A stretch of 64,000 bases of DNA, taken from NCBI RefSeq assembly GCF_014712675.1, contig NZ_JACXSI010000008.1, positions 25,145 to 89,144 on the forward strand, written 5' to 3'. Both the position numbers and the translations under genes were made by a program. Shown one piece after another: positions 8,428 to 17,204 of this stretch (the first letter of the stretch is position 1; every line of letters starts with the position of its first letter). Below the pieces are notes generated by a model. The model worked only from the letters and a program-made list of their open reading frames with translations, ran no database searches and was not told the DNA's origin. Source of the DNA: Peribacillus faecalis. Lineage in GTDB: Bacteria > Bacillota > Bacilli > Bacillales > DSM-1321.

Positions 8428-9307
8428 ATGAGAGTAAAGGATAAGATACTGGCCCTCGGAAACAAATCATTTTTAAATGATCATACTAAAACAGGAAAAA
8501 AAGTAAGAGTTGTTTTCTTACTGTCGATATTATTGAGACAGAGTTGAATACTCCAGTATAAAAGATGAAAGTATTACTTCGCTAATCGATAAAATCAATA
8601 TCCAAAAAGGTGAGATCATAAAAGCAAAATCCACGTTTAAAACCTTTTCAGAGGAAGCTGCGCATGAAATTAAAAATCCATTGAACAATATTATCAATGT
8701 CGCTGAACTGCAAAAAGACATGGATGAGAATTGTGCAGAACTAATGGATATTATAATTCATCATGCATATACAATTAATTCTTTGCTGGATGGATTACGC
8801 GATTTATCAAATATACATTTACTAAAAGACCAAACAGAAGTTTTAAATAGAGAAATGTGTCCAATCGAAAACATAGAAAAAATTTTGGATTATTTTGAAG
8901 ATACATATCCGGATAGAGGATTTGTTTTAGAAATCCAAAAAGGGTTTAATAACTACATAAAAATGGAACCTGCTCTATTCAGATTAGTTATGCAAAACCT
9001 CATCGGTAATGCAGTTAAGTTTGCAGACTGTGGTACTCCTATCATTATTCGAATCAGCAGCAACACGCGTCATGAAATTGAACTTGCGGTTGAAAATAGA
9101 GGGCCGACTATTTCATTAGAGGATCAGGAAAAAATATTCGAGAAATATTATCGTATTAGAAATACGAAAAAACAAGTAAGTGGTTCGGGCTTAGGACTAT
9201 GGATTGTGAAAGAGATAGTCAATGTATACAATGGACAAGTATATGCCAGAAGTACAAAAGATTCAACGATTGTTACTATATTATTACAATCATATAAACG
9301 AGAGTAA
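8428..9307 (+). pseudogene. sensor histidine kinase, frameshifted or truncated at the 5' end
   Basis: The frame that opens after a TGA at 8534 encodes a dimerisation/phospho-acceptor region with AAHEIKNPLNN, an N box (NLIGNAVKFA), G1-like ENRGPTISLEDQEKIFEKYYR and G2 SGSGLGLWIVKEI, so the catalytic core is intact. That frame has no good start: only a TTG at 8681, after the phospho-acceptor His. An ATG at 8428 with a GAGGGG site opens a different frame, ends in a hydrophobic stretch (VRVVFLLSILL) and stops at 8547. A one-base shift between about 8537 and 8544 would join them into a protein of about 290 residues. That is still short for a kinase with a sensor domain. It is probably inactive unless the shift is a sequence error. 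Confidence 0.75.
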
Positions 9308-9321
9308 CAAGGTCTTCCTTT

Positions 9322-9393
9322 AAAACTCTTCCGGAGAAGCAAAGATATTTCGGGTTCGCTAACCTGAATATGAGCATCCGGAAGAGTTTTTTT
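9322..9393 (+). terminator. intrinsic terminator after the kinase gene
   Basis: AAAACTCTTCCGGA and TCCGGAAGAGTTTT form the outer stem. A second inner hairpin (TTCGGGTT / AACCTGAA) fills the loop, and TTTTTTT follows. This separates the two-component genes from the exopolysaccharide operon. Confidence 0.9.
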
Positions 9394-9577
9394 ATGTCTG
9401 AAGACACTAGGGAGTTTTAAAGATCATCGACTTCACGGATAACGGTAAATATTAATCCGAATTTTTATTATTTTAAAGTATGTTTTGATGTGTATAAGTT
9501 TTCTTAGAAAAACTTTTCGAACTATATATATTGGAAGAGCAGTAATAATTTATTTCTTAAGCGGTTAATGGGAGGAC

Positions 9578-10264
9578 ATGATGGAAGAGACAATTAGTCT
9601 ACAGGAATTATTTCAAGTTTTAAAGAAGAGAGCAGCACTTATCTTAATAATAACAATTATTGCAGCATTAGTAGCAGGAATGTTTAGTAGCTTGTGCTTA
9701 ACTCCGAAGTACCAAGTATCTTCACAGATTTTAGTTAACAAAGCAGAAAGTGAGAATAGCATTTATAGTTCTAATGAAGTTTCAACCAACGTCCAGTTGA
9801 TTAATACGTATAATGAGATTATAAAAAGTCCTGCGGTTTTGCAATCTGTTATAGATGATTTGGAATTGGATTTAACGATAGAGGAATTAAATAAGAAAAT
9901 TTCAGTATCAAGCGCAAATAACTCTCAAGTTATGAATATTGTAGTTGAGGATGAAAGTATCCTTAATGCGGTAAATATCGCAAATAAAACAGCACAAGTG
10001 TTTAAGGAGAAAATTGTCGATATTATGAATGTGAACAATGTCACAATTTTGTCGAAGGCACGAGTGAAAGGGAATGAATCTCCTGTATCGCCAAATACTC
10101 TATTAAACACAGCAATTGGACTTGTTGTCGGATTAATGGCTAGTATCGGATTGGCCTTTCTGTTGGAGTATTTGGACAACACATTTAAAACAGAAAAAGA
10201 TATCGAGAAGCATTTGGAACTTCCAATCTTAGGTGTTATCCCTACATTTGAAGGATTAGAATAA
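9578..10264 (+). CDS. polysaccharide chain-length regulator (Wzz/EpsA-like, kinase modulator)
   Basis: This 228-residue protein has two membrane segments, near residues 20-40 and 175-197, around an extracellular region. The arrangement is that of the EpsA/CapA modulators that activate a separate tyrosine kinase. Signature parts are ISLQELFQVLKKR at the N-terminus, ANKTAQVFKEKI, and the proline-rich SPVSPNTLLNTAIGLVVGL before the second segment. GGGAGG lies before two in-frame ATGs (9578 and 9581); the second has better spacing. It is 30 bp from the kinase gene and is the first gene of the locus I operon. It resembles the N-terminal half of the fused protein at 25646. Confidence 0.9.
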   Translation: MMEETISLQELFQVLKKRAALILIITIIAALVAGMFSSLCLTPKYQVSSQILVNKAESENSIYSSNEVSTNVQLINTYNEIIKSPAVLQSVIDDLELDLTIEELNKKISVSSANNSQVMNIVVEDESILNAVNIANKTAQVFKEKIVDIMNVNNVTILSKARVKGNESPVSPNTLLNTAIGLVVGLMASIGLAFLLEYLDNTFKTEKDIEKHLELPILGVIPTFEGLE

Positions 10265-10294
10265 AGCGAATTTTGAACAGAAAGGTAGAATGAA

Positions 10295-11011
10295 ATGTTC
10301 AAGCGAATTTTCAAGAAAAAGAAAAATTTGACTTTGCGTCATCATTTAGTAGCAAGCAGTCATTCAAAGTCAGTCATTGCAGAACAATATAGAACGGTTC
10401 GAACAAACATTGAGTACTCGGCGATTGATAAAGATATAAAATCCATTTTAGTTACATCGGCCACCCCTGGTGACGGGAAGTCGACAACATCTTGTAACTT
10501 AGCTATTGTATTTGCTCAACAAGGAAAAAAAGTCTTATTAGTAGATACAGACTTAAGAAAGCCAACAGTTCACAAGAAATTCTGTGTCCATAATCATATC
10601 GGCTTATCGAGTGTATTAACGAAAAAACATGCCTTAACAGATGCAATCATTGAAACATCAATTGAAAATTTATCGATTTTAACAAGTGGTCCTATACCAC
10701 CAAATCCGGCTGAACTGCTGACATCCAAATCAATGGAGCATTTACTCGAAATGTTAGGTCAGGAATTTGACTTAATCATTCTTGATACACCACCTGTTTT
10801 AGCGGTATCTGATGCGCAAATCCTATCCAAGCATGTCGATGGGGTCGTTTTAGTTGTGTCATATGGCAAAACAGAAACAGAACAAGGCAAAAAGGCGAAA
10901 CAATTATTAGTATCCTCTAATGCACCATTATTAGGTGTAGTTCTAAACAATAAAAAGCAAGAGAAGAACGATTATTACTATTATTATGGTCATGATGAAA
11001 AGGCGATTTAA
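10295..11011 (+). CDS. BY-kinase (EpsB/CapB-like protein-tyrosine kinase)
   Basis: A 238-residue cytoplasmic ATPase of the bacterial tyrosine-kinase type. It has Walker A TPGDGKST (residues about 56-63), Walker A' LLVDTDLRKP, and Walker B LIILDTPPVL. The C-terminal tyrosine cluster NDYYYYYGHDE is the expected autophosphorylation site. The conserved AEQYRTVRTNIEY region, which mediates oligomer contacts in the family, is present near residue 30. It works with the modulator at 9578 to control chain length and assembly of the polysaccharide. The next feature downstream is the EAR-like RNA, so expression of later genes may be uncoupled from this one. Confidence 0.93.
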   Translation: MFKRIFKKKKNLTLRHHLVASSHSKSVIAEQYRTVRTNIEYSAIDKDIKSILVTSATPGDGKSTTSCNLAIVFAQQGKKVLLVDTDLRKPTVHKKFCVHNHIGLSSVLTKKHALTDAIIETSIENLSILTSGPIPPNPAELLTSKSMEHLLEMLGQEFDLIILDTPPVLAVSDAQILSKHVDGVVLVVSYGKTETEQGKKAKQLLVSSNAPLLGVVLNNKKQEKNDYYYYYGHDEKAI

Positions 11012-11132
11012 CGTTGAACGGATGGAATACTCGCATTGGGACAGTTGATTTCAAATATAGCTGTCTCTTTTCATTGGCTATAAAGTGAGAAACTAAAGTC
11101 TATTTATGAAAGATTAATATAATGATCGAATT

Positions 11133-11253
11133 GGAGAGGCTTCCTATCCGTTATCAATGGAGGCACTCGGTTGTACTGTGGGATGTTGTAAGGAAGACAT
11201 CCTTAGATGCGCGCGTTGTCAAGGGTATGATGTGAGGGTGGGTTAGATGCCCG
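11133..11253 (+). ncRNA. EAR-like RNA (processive antitermination element), copy 1
   Basis: About 120 nucleotides between the kinase gene and galU. The first 38 bases (GGAGAGGCTTCC...GGAGGCACTCGG) are identical to a second copy at 27031, and the remainder keeps the same helices. The stem GGATGT/ACATCC here is GGATAT/ATATCC in copy 2, a compensating change. A closing hairpin GGG(T/C)...GCCC is also kept. In B. subtilis the EAR element lies between epsB and epsC and lets RNA polymerase read through terminators; the second copy here has exactly that position. The hairpin at 11274 would be the first one to be bypassed. I did not compare it with the Rfam model. Confidence 0.75.
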
Positions 11254-11273
11254 ATAATAATAAAATATTTTTT

Positions 11274-11326
11274 AAATAGTTAATGAAAGAATATGTGTTG
11301 GACATATTTTTTCATTAACTATTTTA
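11274..11326 (+). terminator. long hairpin directly after EAR-like copy 1
   Basis: AAATAGTTAATGAAA and TTTCATTAACTATTT form a 15-bp perfect stem around a GAATATG...CATATTTT inner part, then TTATATT. It lies 20 bp after the RNA element and 18 bp before galU. Probably a conditional terminator. Confidence 0.75.
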
Positions 11327-11343
11327 TATTAGGAGGAGAATAG

Positions 11344-12225
11344 ATGAAAAAAGTTAGAAAAGCAATTATACCAGCTGCTGGATTAGGTACACGATTTTTA
11401 CCTGCAACAAAAGCTATGCCTAAGGAAATGCTGCCAATCGTTGATAAACCAACGATTCAATATATTGTAGAAGAAGCAATTGAATCAGGAATTGAGGACA
11501 TTATTATCGTTACTGGTAAAGGAAAACGAGCTATTGAGGATCATTTTGATTACTCTTTTGAGCTTGAGCATAATTTGTTAGAAAAGCAAAAGTTTGACTT
11601 GCTTGAAAAAGTACAAGCATCTTCAAAAGTAGACATCCACTATATCCGTCAAAAGGAACCAAAAGGTTTAGGGCATGCTGTATGGTGTGCACGTAATTTT
11701 ATTGGGGATGAACCTTTTGCTGTGTTGCTTGGTGATGACATTATGCAAGGGGAAATACCAGGATTACGTCAATTGATGAATGAATACGAAAAAACTTCTT
11801 CTTCAGTAATTGGAGTTCAAACTGTTCCGGAAAATGAAACACATCGTTACGGAATTGTTGACCCTTGTGGAAGTGAAGGCCGCCGTTACCAAGTGAGTAA
11901 TTTTGTTGAAAAACCCGCACCTGGAACAGCTCCATCAAATTTGGCTATTATGGGGCGTTATGTATTTACACCGGAAATTTTCAAGTTTTTAGAAGAGCAA
12001 GAAATTGGAGCGGGTGGAGAAATTCAATTAACAGATGCTATTCAAAAACTTAATACAATTCAAAATGTGTTTGCTTATGACTTTGAAGGTAAACGTTATG
12101 ATGTAGGTGAAAAGTTTGGGTTTATTCAAAAGACTATTGAGTTTGCAATTAAAGATCCAAGTCTTAGAAAAGATCTTTTAACATTCTTAGAAGAAATGTT
12201 GAACAAAGAAAAAGAAGTTGTATAA
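11344..12225 (+). CDS. galU: UTP-glucose-1-phosphate uridylyltransferase (copy 1)
   Basis: Makes UDP-glucose from UTP and glucose 1-phosphate. The 293 residues start with the nucleotide-binding motif [21 protein letters not shown], followed by [34 protein letters not shown], and the C-terminal [17 protein letters not shown] precedes the ATG. It is highly similar to the second galU at 29254; both follow an EAR-like RNA and hairpin. In locus I it would feed galE and the transferases with UDP-glucose. pgcA at the end of the locus supplies glucose 1-phosphate. Confidence 0.95.
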   Translation: MKKVRKAIIPAAGLGTRFLPATKAMPKEMLPIVDKPTIQYIVEEAIESGIEDIIIVTGKGKRAIEDHFDYSFELEHNLLEKQKFDLLEKVQASSKVDIHYIRQKEPKGLGHAVWCARNFIGDEPFAVLLGDDIMQGEIPGLRQLMNEYEKTSSSVIGVQTVPENETHRYGIVDPCGSEGRRYQVSNFVEKPAPGTAPSNLAIMGRYVFTPEIFKFLEEQEIGAGGEIQLTDAIQKLNTIQNVFAYDFEGKRYDVGEKFGFIQKTIEFAIKDPSLRKDLLTFLEEMLNKEKEVV

Positions 12226-12242
12226 GAGGAGGAACAATAGAT

Positions 12243-12932
12243 TTGGATTTTTCAACAGCTAAGAAGCAAGTAACAACAACGGACAAAGTATTTAATGACA
12301 GAAGAGTAAAACAGAGTAATGTATATAGAATTTTAAAAAGATTTATTGATATTTTCGGATCGATTGTTGGATTACTCTTAACTATTCCTGTCTACCTAGT
12401 ATTATTCTGCTGTTATAGAATCGGTGATAATAAAGGTCCCATGTTTTTTAAACAAAAAAGAATCGGGAAAAACGGAAATGAATTTTATATCTATAAATTT
12501 CGTTCTATGGTAATGGATGCTGAGAAGAAACTAAAAGAGAATCAAGTATTATATGCAAAATATATTCAAAATGATTATAAATTAGAACCTAGTGAAGATC
12601 CTAGAATTACAAAATTGGGAGCGTTTATAAGAAAGACAAGTTTAGACGAACTACCGCAGTTTTATAATGTTTTAAAAGGTAATATGAGTCTTGTAGGCCC
12701 AAGACCAGTTGTTGAAGAAGAGCTACGTGAATATAAAAACAGAGTAGAAGAGTTTTTATCCGTTAAGCCAGGGATAACAGGGTATTGGCAAGCAAGTGGT
12801 AGAAGTGATGTGAAGTATCCAGAACGAGTTGATATTGAATTGTATTATGTCTACAATCAATCAATTATACTTGATATAAAAATTATGTTTAAAACCGTTT
12901 TTCAAGTAATTGCTAGAAAAGGTGCTTACTAA
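12243..12932 (+). CDS. initiating sugar-phosphate transferase (WcaJ/CpsE C-terminal type)
   Basis: Transfers a sugar 1-phosphate to undecaprenyl phosphate, the first membrane step of repeat-unit assembly. The 229 residues contain one N-terminal hydrophobic segment (residues about 38-60) and the catalytic bacterial sugar-transferase domain. Landmarks are KRFIDIFGSIVGL, FFKQKRIGKNG, YKFRSM, the TSLDELPQFYNVLKG region with catalytic Asp-Glu, LVGPRP, and PGITGYWQASGRSD. It lacks the long membrane domain of WcaJ, so it resembles the short PglC/EpsL form. A TTG start follows GAGGAGG. The sugar is unproven; galactose or glucose are plausible with the neighbouring galE and galU. Confidence 0.9.
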   Translation: MDFSTAKKQVTTTDKVFNDRRVKQSNVYRILKRFIDIFGSIVGLLLTIPVYLVLFCCYRIGDNKGPMFFKQKRIGKNGNEFYIYKFRSMVMDAEKKLKENQVLYAKYIQNDYKLEPSEDPRITKLGAFIRKTSLDELPQFYNVLKGNMSLVGPRPVVEEELREYKNRVEEFLSVKPGITGYWQASGRSDVKYPERVDIELYYVYNQSIILDIKIMFKTVFQVIARKGAY

Positions 12933-12961
12933 GGTTAATTAAAAAGGTTAGAGGTATATCA

Positions 12962-14377
12962 ATGTCAGCTTTACTTTTACCAATAAGTTTATTTATTAAA
13001 AATTTTATTGAGTTACCTATCTCTTATTTGAGAGAATTACCTATTTATTTTTATTTATTGCTAATAATAATCTCAATTATAATAGGAACTAAAATAAAAT
13101 TAAAAAGATTATTTAATACGAAAGTATTTATATTTATAGCAATTGTTTTAGGTTTTCAATTGTTAGCAATGCTTATAAGTTATGGTTATATAGGGAATGA
13201 TTCGTTAAATATAAATCCTATTAAACAATTTATAAAGCTATGTATCTTTCTAACTTGTATTTTTATTCACTATTTTGCTGTCAAATACTTTATCAATAAT
13301 ATGCAAGATATTAGAGGGTTTATAAGAGGAAATATAATCTCTTTATTTATTATTCTTGCAATTAGTTATATTCAACTTTTATACGTAATATTCCCAGGTC
13401 TTTTTGATGGGCTTGTAAGTATAATTGGATTATTTGAGCATAGATTTGATAGATCATGGTATGACAATGGAAGCTATGTACAGACAATGGGAAGAATCAA
13501 TGGTTTAAATCCGGAAGCTGGTTATTTAGCAGCACAATTATTAATAGTATTCGTACCGTTTATATTAGCATCTATAAAAAACAAAGTGAATATTTTCTCA
13601 AGTTCTAAAAAATATAAACCTACATTTTTTTATATTTTGTTAACTAGTATCGTAATAATCTTATTTTTCGCAAAAACAACAACTGGTCTTGTTGCAATTT
13701 TAATGATTTTTGCATTTTTTTGGATGAGTTTGCCGTGGAAAAGAAAAGTAACTACAGCTATTATGTTTGTATTTTTAGGTTCTATAGGAATTGTTTATTG
13801 TCTAAGCAATACTTATATGATGGAAATTTTAAATGAAAATTTATTTAATAAAGCACAAAGTGGATCTGCTATGAATCGTTCGGGAGGAACTATAGGGCTT
13901 ATAATTATATGGTTAAAGCATTTAATAACCGGAATTGGTTGGGACTATCATAATTTCTATTTATTCGAAAACGTTCCATTGTGGTCAACCGGAAATTGGG
14001 AATATCATAACGTTTATGTACCAGAAAATTTTTATCCTATCTTAAGTATATTTTTTGGCTGGTTAGCAGAATTTGGTACAGTCTGTATGATCTTTATTAT
14101 TCTCTACTTAAATAAACTTTTAAAGGATTATCGACTATTAAGTAAACAAGCCATTTCGATTAATCATGAAAATTGTCAATTGATTATAGCTATTAAAGAT
14201 GCAGCCCATTTTTTTGTGTATTTCTATATAATAATATCCTTTTTAAGTTTTGGTTGGTCTGAAAGCTGTTATTTAATTATGTTTTTCTTTTTTATAGTAG
14301 TTCGACAATTATTGAAAGATGAATTGAGCAAGGAGAGTAATTTGATTGAATATAAAAATTATTGTAGCAACACATAA
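12962..14377 (+). CDS. Wzy-like O-antigen/exopolysaccharide polymerase, locus I
   Basis: A 471-residue very hydrophobic protein with about ten to twelve membrane segments. It has a large non-membrane loop near residues 285-350, which contains GTIGLIIIWLKHLITGIGWDYHN. The motif NGLNPEAGYLAAQL near residue 180 recalls the glutamate-containing motif seen in this family. Sequence conservation is low, as is normal for Wzy, so the call rests on topology and neighbours (initiating transferase before it, glycosyltransferases after it). AT content is visibly higher than in the flanking backbone genes. The 3' end overlaps the next gene by 32 bases. Confidence 0.75.
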   Translation: MSALLLPISLFIKNFIELPISYLRELPIYFYLLLIIISIIIGTKIKLKRLFNTKVFIFIAIVLGFQLLAMLISYGYIGNDSLNINPIKQFIKLCIFLTCIFIHYFAVKYFINNMQDIRGFIRGNIISLFIILAISYIQLLYVIFPGLFDGLVSIIGLFEHRFDRSWYDNGSYVQTMGRINGLNPEAGYLAAQLLIVFVPFILASIKNKVNIFSSSKKYKPTFFYILLTSIVIILFFAKTTTGLVAILMIFAFFWMSLPWKRKVTTAIMFVFLGSIGIVYCLSNTYMMEILNENLFNKAQSGSAMNRSGGTIGLIIIWLKHLITGIGWDYHNFYLFENVPLWSTGNWEYHNVYVPENFYPILSIFFGWLAEFGTVCMIFIILYLNKLLKDYRLLSKQAISINHENCQLIIAIKDAAHFFVYFYIIISFLSFGWSESCYLIMFFFFIVVRQLLKDELSKESNLIEYKNYCSNT

Positions 14378-15117
14378 AAAGTATGAGATGCCAGAAGACC
14401 AAATGTATTTACCAATTCAAGTAGGGAAGGCAATCAACAGTTCCTTGGAATATATTGGTGACAATACAGGTGAAAATATCTCGCTTAAAAACCCAAATTA
14501 TTGTGAGCTTACAGCGATGTATTGGGCTTGGAAAAATATAGATACTGATTATTTAGGACTAGTTCATTATCGAAGACACTTTGGTAGCAAGTCTTTTTTT
14601 ATTGGTTCAGAAAAGAAAAAGAATATATTAACTAAAGACAAAGCTCAAGAACTTTTAAAAGGATATGATGCAATTTTTCCTAAGAAACGAAATTATTGGA
14701 TTGAAACAAATAAGTCACAGTATGTCAATGCTCATTATGGCCGAGATTTGGAATTAACAAAAGATATTATTAGTGAGAAATATCCAGAGTACGTTAGTGC
14801 TTTTGATATGATTATGAATAAACGTTCAGGACATAGATTTAATATGTTTGTGATGAAAAAAGAACTCTTTGATGCTTATTGTGAATGGTTATTTGAAATC
14901 TTATTTGAACTAGAAAAAAATTGATATTTCAAATTATTCTACATATCAAGCTAGAGTATTCGGATTTATTAGTGAGCGCTTATTAGATGTATGGATTGAA
15001 GTTCATAATGTAAATTATATCGAAGTACCTGTAGTGCATATGGAGAATCAGAATTGGCCTAAGAAAATCTTTCAATTTATTAAAAGAAAATTTACTATAA
15101 ACCAATTAGAAATGTAG
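14346..15117 (+). pseudogene. DUF4422 glycosyltransferase with a frameshift at an A7 tract
   Basis: The open frame from a TTG at 14346 (AAGGAGAG upstream) encodes 192 residues of a DUF4422 capsular glycosyltransferase: NIKIIVATHKKY, CELTAMYWAWKN, LVHYRRHFG. It stops at 14922-14924 just after seven A residues at 14914-14920. If one A is removed, reading continues as KIDISNYSTYQARVFGFISE, then RLLDVWIEVHN and PVVHMENQNWPKK, to TAG at 15115-15117. This is the normal family C-terminus, about 256 residues in total. Causes could be true inactivation, phase variation, slippage in expression, or a sequence error. Everything outside the tract looks undamaged. Confidence 0.85.
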
Positions 15118-15139
15118 ATTTTTAGAAAGGATATCTAAA

Positions 15140-15955
15140 ATGAGTACACCTTTAAGGGAACTACAATTAGTTGAATTAGAAATATTAAAAGATGTTGTGA
15201 AAATTTGTGAAGAAAATAATTTAAGATACTTCTTAATGGGAGGTACTTTTTTAGGAGCAGTAAGGCATAAGGGGTTTATACCTTGGGATGATGACATTGA
15301 TATAGCAATGCCAAGGGAAGACTATGAAAATTTTTTTGAAATTGTAGATCAAAAATTGCATGGTGATTATATATATAAAAACTTTAAAAAAGGAAATGAG
15401 AAAACTATTTATTTTTCAAGGGTAGAGAATATTAACTTTGAAATTGAAGATAACTCTGCAATTAAGAAGAGAATTAGAAATGCCTGGATTGATATTTTTC
15501 CACTTGATGGTATGCCTAACAATAGACTTGTTAGGTTTTTTCATAAAATTAGATTGTTATATTTAAGAGTTACATTACAGTATTCTCAATTCTCAGTAAT
15601 AGTTAATCAAAATTTACCTAATAGGCCACTACATGAAAATATATTAATAAAAATAGGTAAAATGATTAACTTCGAGAGAATTTTAGATACAGAAAAATGT
15701 ATGAATAAATTAGATATAGCTTTAAAGAAATACAATTACCATAATTCTAAATATGTTGTGAATTTTATGGGGGCATATAAATTTAAAGAAATGTTTCTAA
15801 GAGAAATATACGATGATACAGAAAAATATGAATTTGAGACTGAACAATTGATAGCGCCTAAAAATTTTAATTTCGTACTGTCGCAAATGTATGGCGATTA
15901 TATGACTCCACCAAGGGAAGATGCTAAAAATAAACATAATACCAAAACTATTTAG
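15140..15955 (+). CDS. LicD-family phosphotransferase
   Basis: This 271-residue protein carries the LicD nucleotidyltransferase-fold motif: YFLMGGTFLGAVRHKGFIPW followed by DDDIDIAMPREDYE. The Gly-Gly and Asp triad (WDDDIDI) are the predicted catalytic residues. LicD proteins transfer a phospho-alcohol from a CDP donor to a glycan: choline from CDP-choline in pneumococcus, and glycerol or other groups elsewhere. tagD in the same locus would make CDP-glycerol, so glycerol phosphate is the likely substituent here. It lies 23 bp after the frameshifted gene, with AAAGGA upstream of the ATG. No membrane segment is evident. Confidence 0.9.
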   Translation: MSTPLRELQLVELEILKDVVKICEENNLRYFLMGGTFLGAVRHKGFIPWDDDIDIAMPREDYENFFEIVDQKLHGDYIYKNFKKGNEKTIYFSRVENINFEIEDNSAIKKRIRNAWIDIFPLDGMPNNRLVRFFHKIRLLYLRVTLQYSQFSVIVNQNLPNRPLHENILIKIGKMINFERILDTEKCMNKLDIALKKYNYHNSKYVVNFMGAYKFKEMFLREIYDDTEKYEFETEQLIAPKNFNFVLSQMYGDYMTPPREDAKNKHNTKTI

Positions 15956-16034
15956 AAATACAGAAAAACTGGAATTGTAAAATAAGGGTTTAACAATAAT
16001 ATTTTATAGATTTTAACTAGAGCAGAGGTGGACA

Positions 16035-17186
16035 ATGAAGAGAGTACTTGTAGTTGGTGGAATGGCTCGAGGCGGGGGTATTTCGAAATTTTTAATGACC
16101 ACATATTCCAATATACAAGATAAGGAGCTCCGTTTTGATTTTGTAAGTGAGTTTGGGAAAAATGATTATAAAGAAGAAATGGATAAAAAAGGTTGGGGAC
16201 AAGTTAGTATAACTCCAATTAAAGAAAATGTGTGTAAACATCTAATTGAATGGTATTTATTTCTTAAACATCATGCAAAAGAATATGAAGCTATCCACTT
16301 TCATTATGATTCATTACACAAATTTATGCCGTTTTATTGGGCGAAAAAGTTTAAGATACCTAAGATAATTGTTCATTCGCATAATTCATATAATGATAAG
16401 AATAATATTATCAAGATGAAATTGCACAATATTGGTAGGGGGATTGTTGCCAAAAATGCTACTCACTTCTTTGCATGTTCGAGTAAGGCAGCAAAATGGT
16501 TTTATGAACAAGAAATATTGAGTGAAAATAAAATACAGATAATAAAAAATGGTATTGACTTAGATTCTTTCAAATATTCTCCAGTAGTACGTGGGGATAT
16601 AAGGGAAGAATTGAACATTAACGAAAAATTTGTTATTGGTCATGTTGGAAGATTTGAAACTCAAAAGAATCATAAATTTCTCATACAGGTGTTTCATCAA
16701 ATATATATGAAAAATAAAAATGCTGTTCTTTTACTTATAGGAGATGGAAATACAAAAAAAGAAATTATTGAAATGGTAAACAGTTTAAATCTTAAAGATA
16801 GTGTTAAAATTTTAGGTTTAAGAAATGACGTTTCAAAGTTAATTCAGGGGATGGATGTATTACTATTTCCTTCATTATATGAAGGCTTACCATTGACATT
16901 AATAGAAGCACAAACAGCAGGTTTACCATGTTTTATTTCAGACTCAATAGCAAGTGAAACAAAATGTTCAGAGTTTGTTTCTTTTTTATCACTTGAAGAT
17001 AAACCTGAAAAGTGGGCAGATGCGATATTAAAGGAAGAACATAACCATAGTAGAAATAGATGTAATGGTTATTTTCAAGTGAAAGAGTCAGGTTATGACA
17101 TTAAGGATGTAGCTGATGATTTAGCTGAGTTTTATTTAAATGCTGAGAGTAACAATGATCAAACTAGATATAATAACTGTTTGTAA
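16035..17186 (+). CDS. GT4-type glycosyltransferase, locus I
   Basis: 383 residues with a GT-B fold. The N-terminal half starts VLVVGGMARGGGISKFL and includes IHFHYDS and IIVHSHNSY. The C-terminal half has IGHVGRFETQKNHKFLI, LLLIGDG, and the nucleotide-sugar site FPSLYEGLPLTLIEAQTAGLP with the E-x7-E arrangement typical of GT4. It is a cytoplasmic enzyme that adds a sugar to the lipid-linked repeat unit. Donor and linkage cannot be read from the sequence. GCAGAGGTGG precedes the ATG. Confidence 0.9.
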   Translation: MKRVLVVGGMARGGGISKFLMTTYSNIQDKELRFDFVSEFGKNDYKEEMDKKGWGQVSITPIKENVCKHLIEWYLFLKHHAKEYEAIHFHYDSLHKFMPFYWAKKFKIPKIIVHSHNSYNDKNNIIKMKLHNIGRGIVAKNATHFFACSSKAAKWFYEQEILSENKIQIIKNGIDLDSFKYSPVVRGDIREELNINEKFVIGHVGRFETQKNHKFLIQVFHQIYMKNKNAVLLLIGDGNTKKEIIEMVNSLNLKDSVKILGLRNDVSKLIQGMDVLLFPSLYEGLPLTLIEAQTAGLPCFISDSIASETKCSEFVSFLSLEDKPEKWADAILKEEHNHSRNRCNGYFQVKESGYDIKDVADDLAEFYLNAESNNDQTRYNNCL

Positions 17187-17204
17187 TAAAATAGGAGTAC
17201 TTTT

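Noticed and set aside
8681-9307. Histidine kinase as an intact gene starting with TTG at 8681
   Set aside because: That start would lie after the phospho-acceptor His, which is encoded upstream in the same frame, so the gene is better treated as broken.
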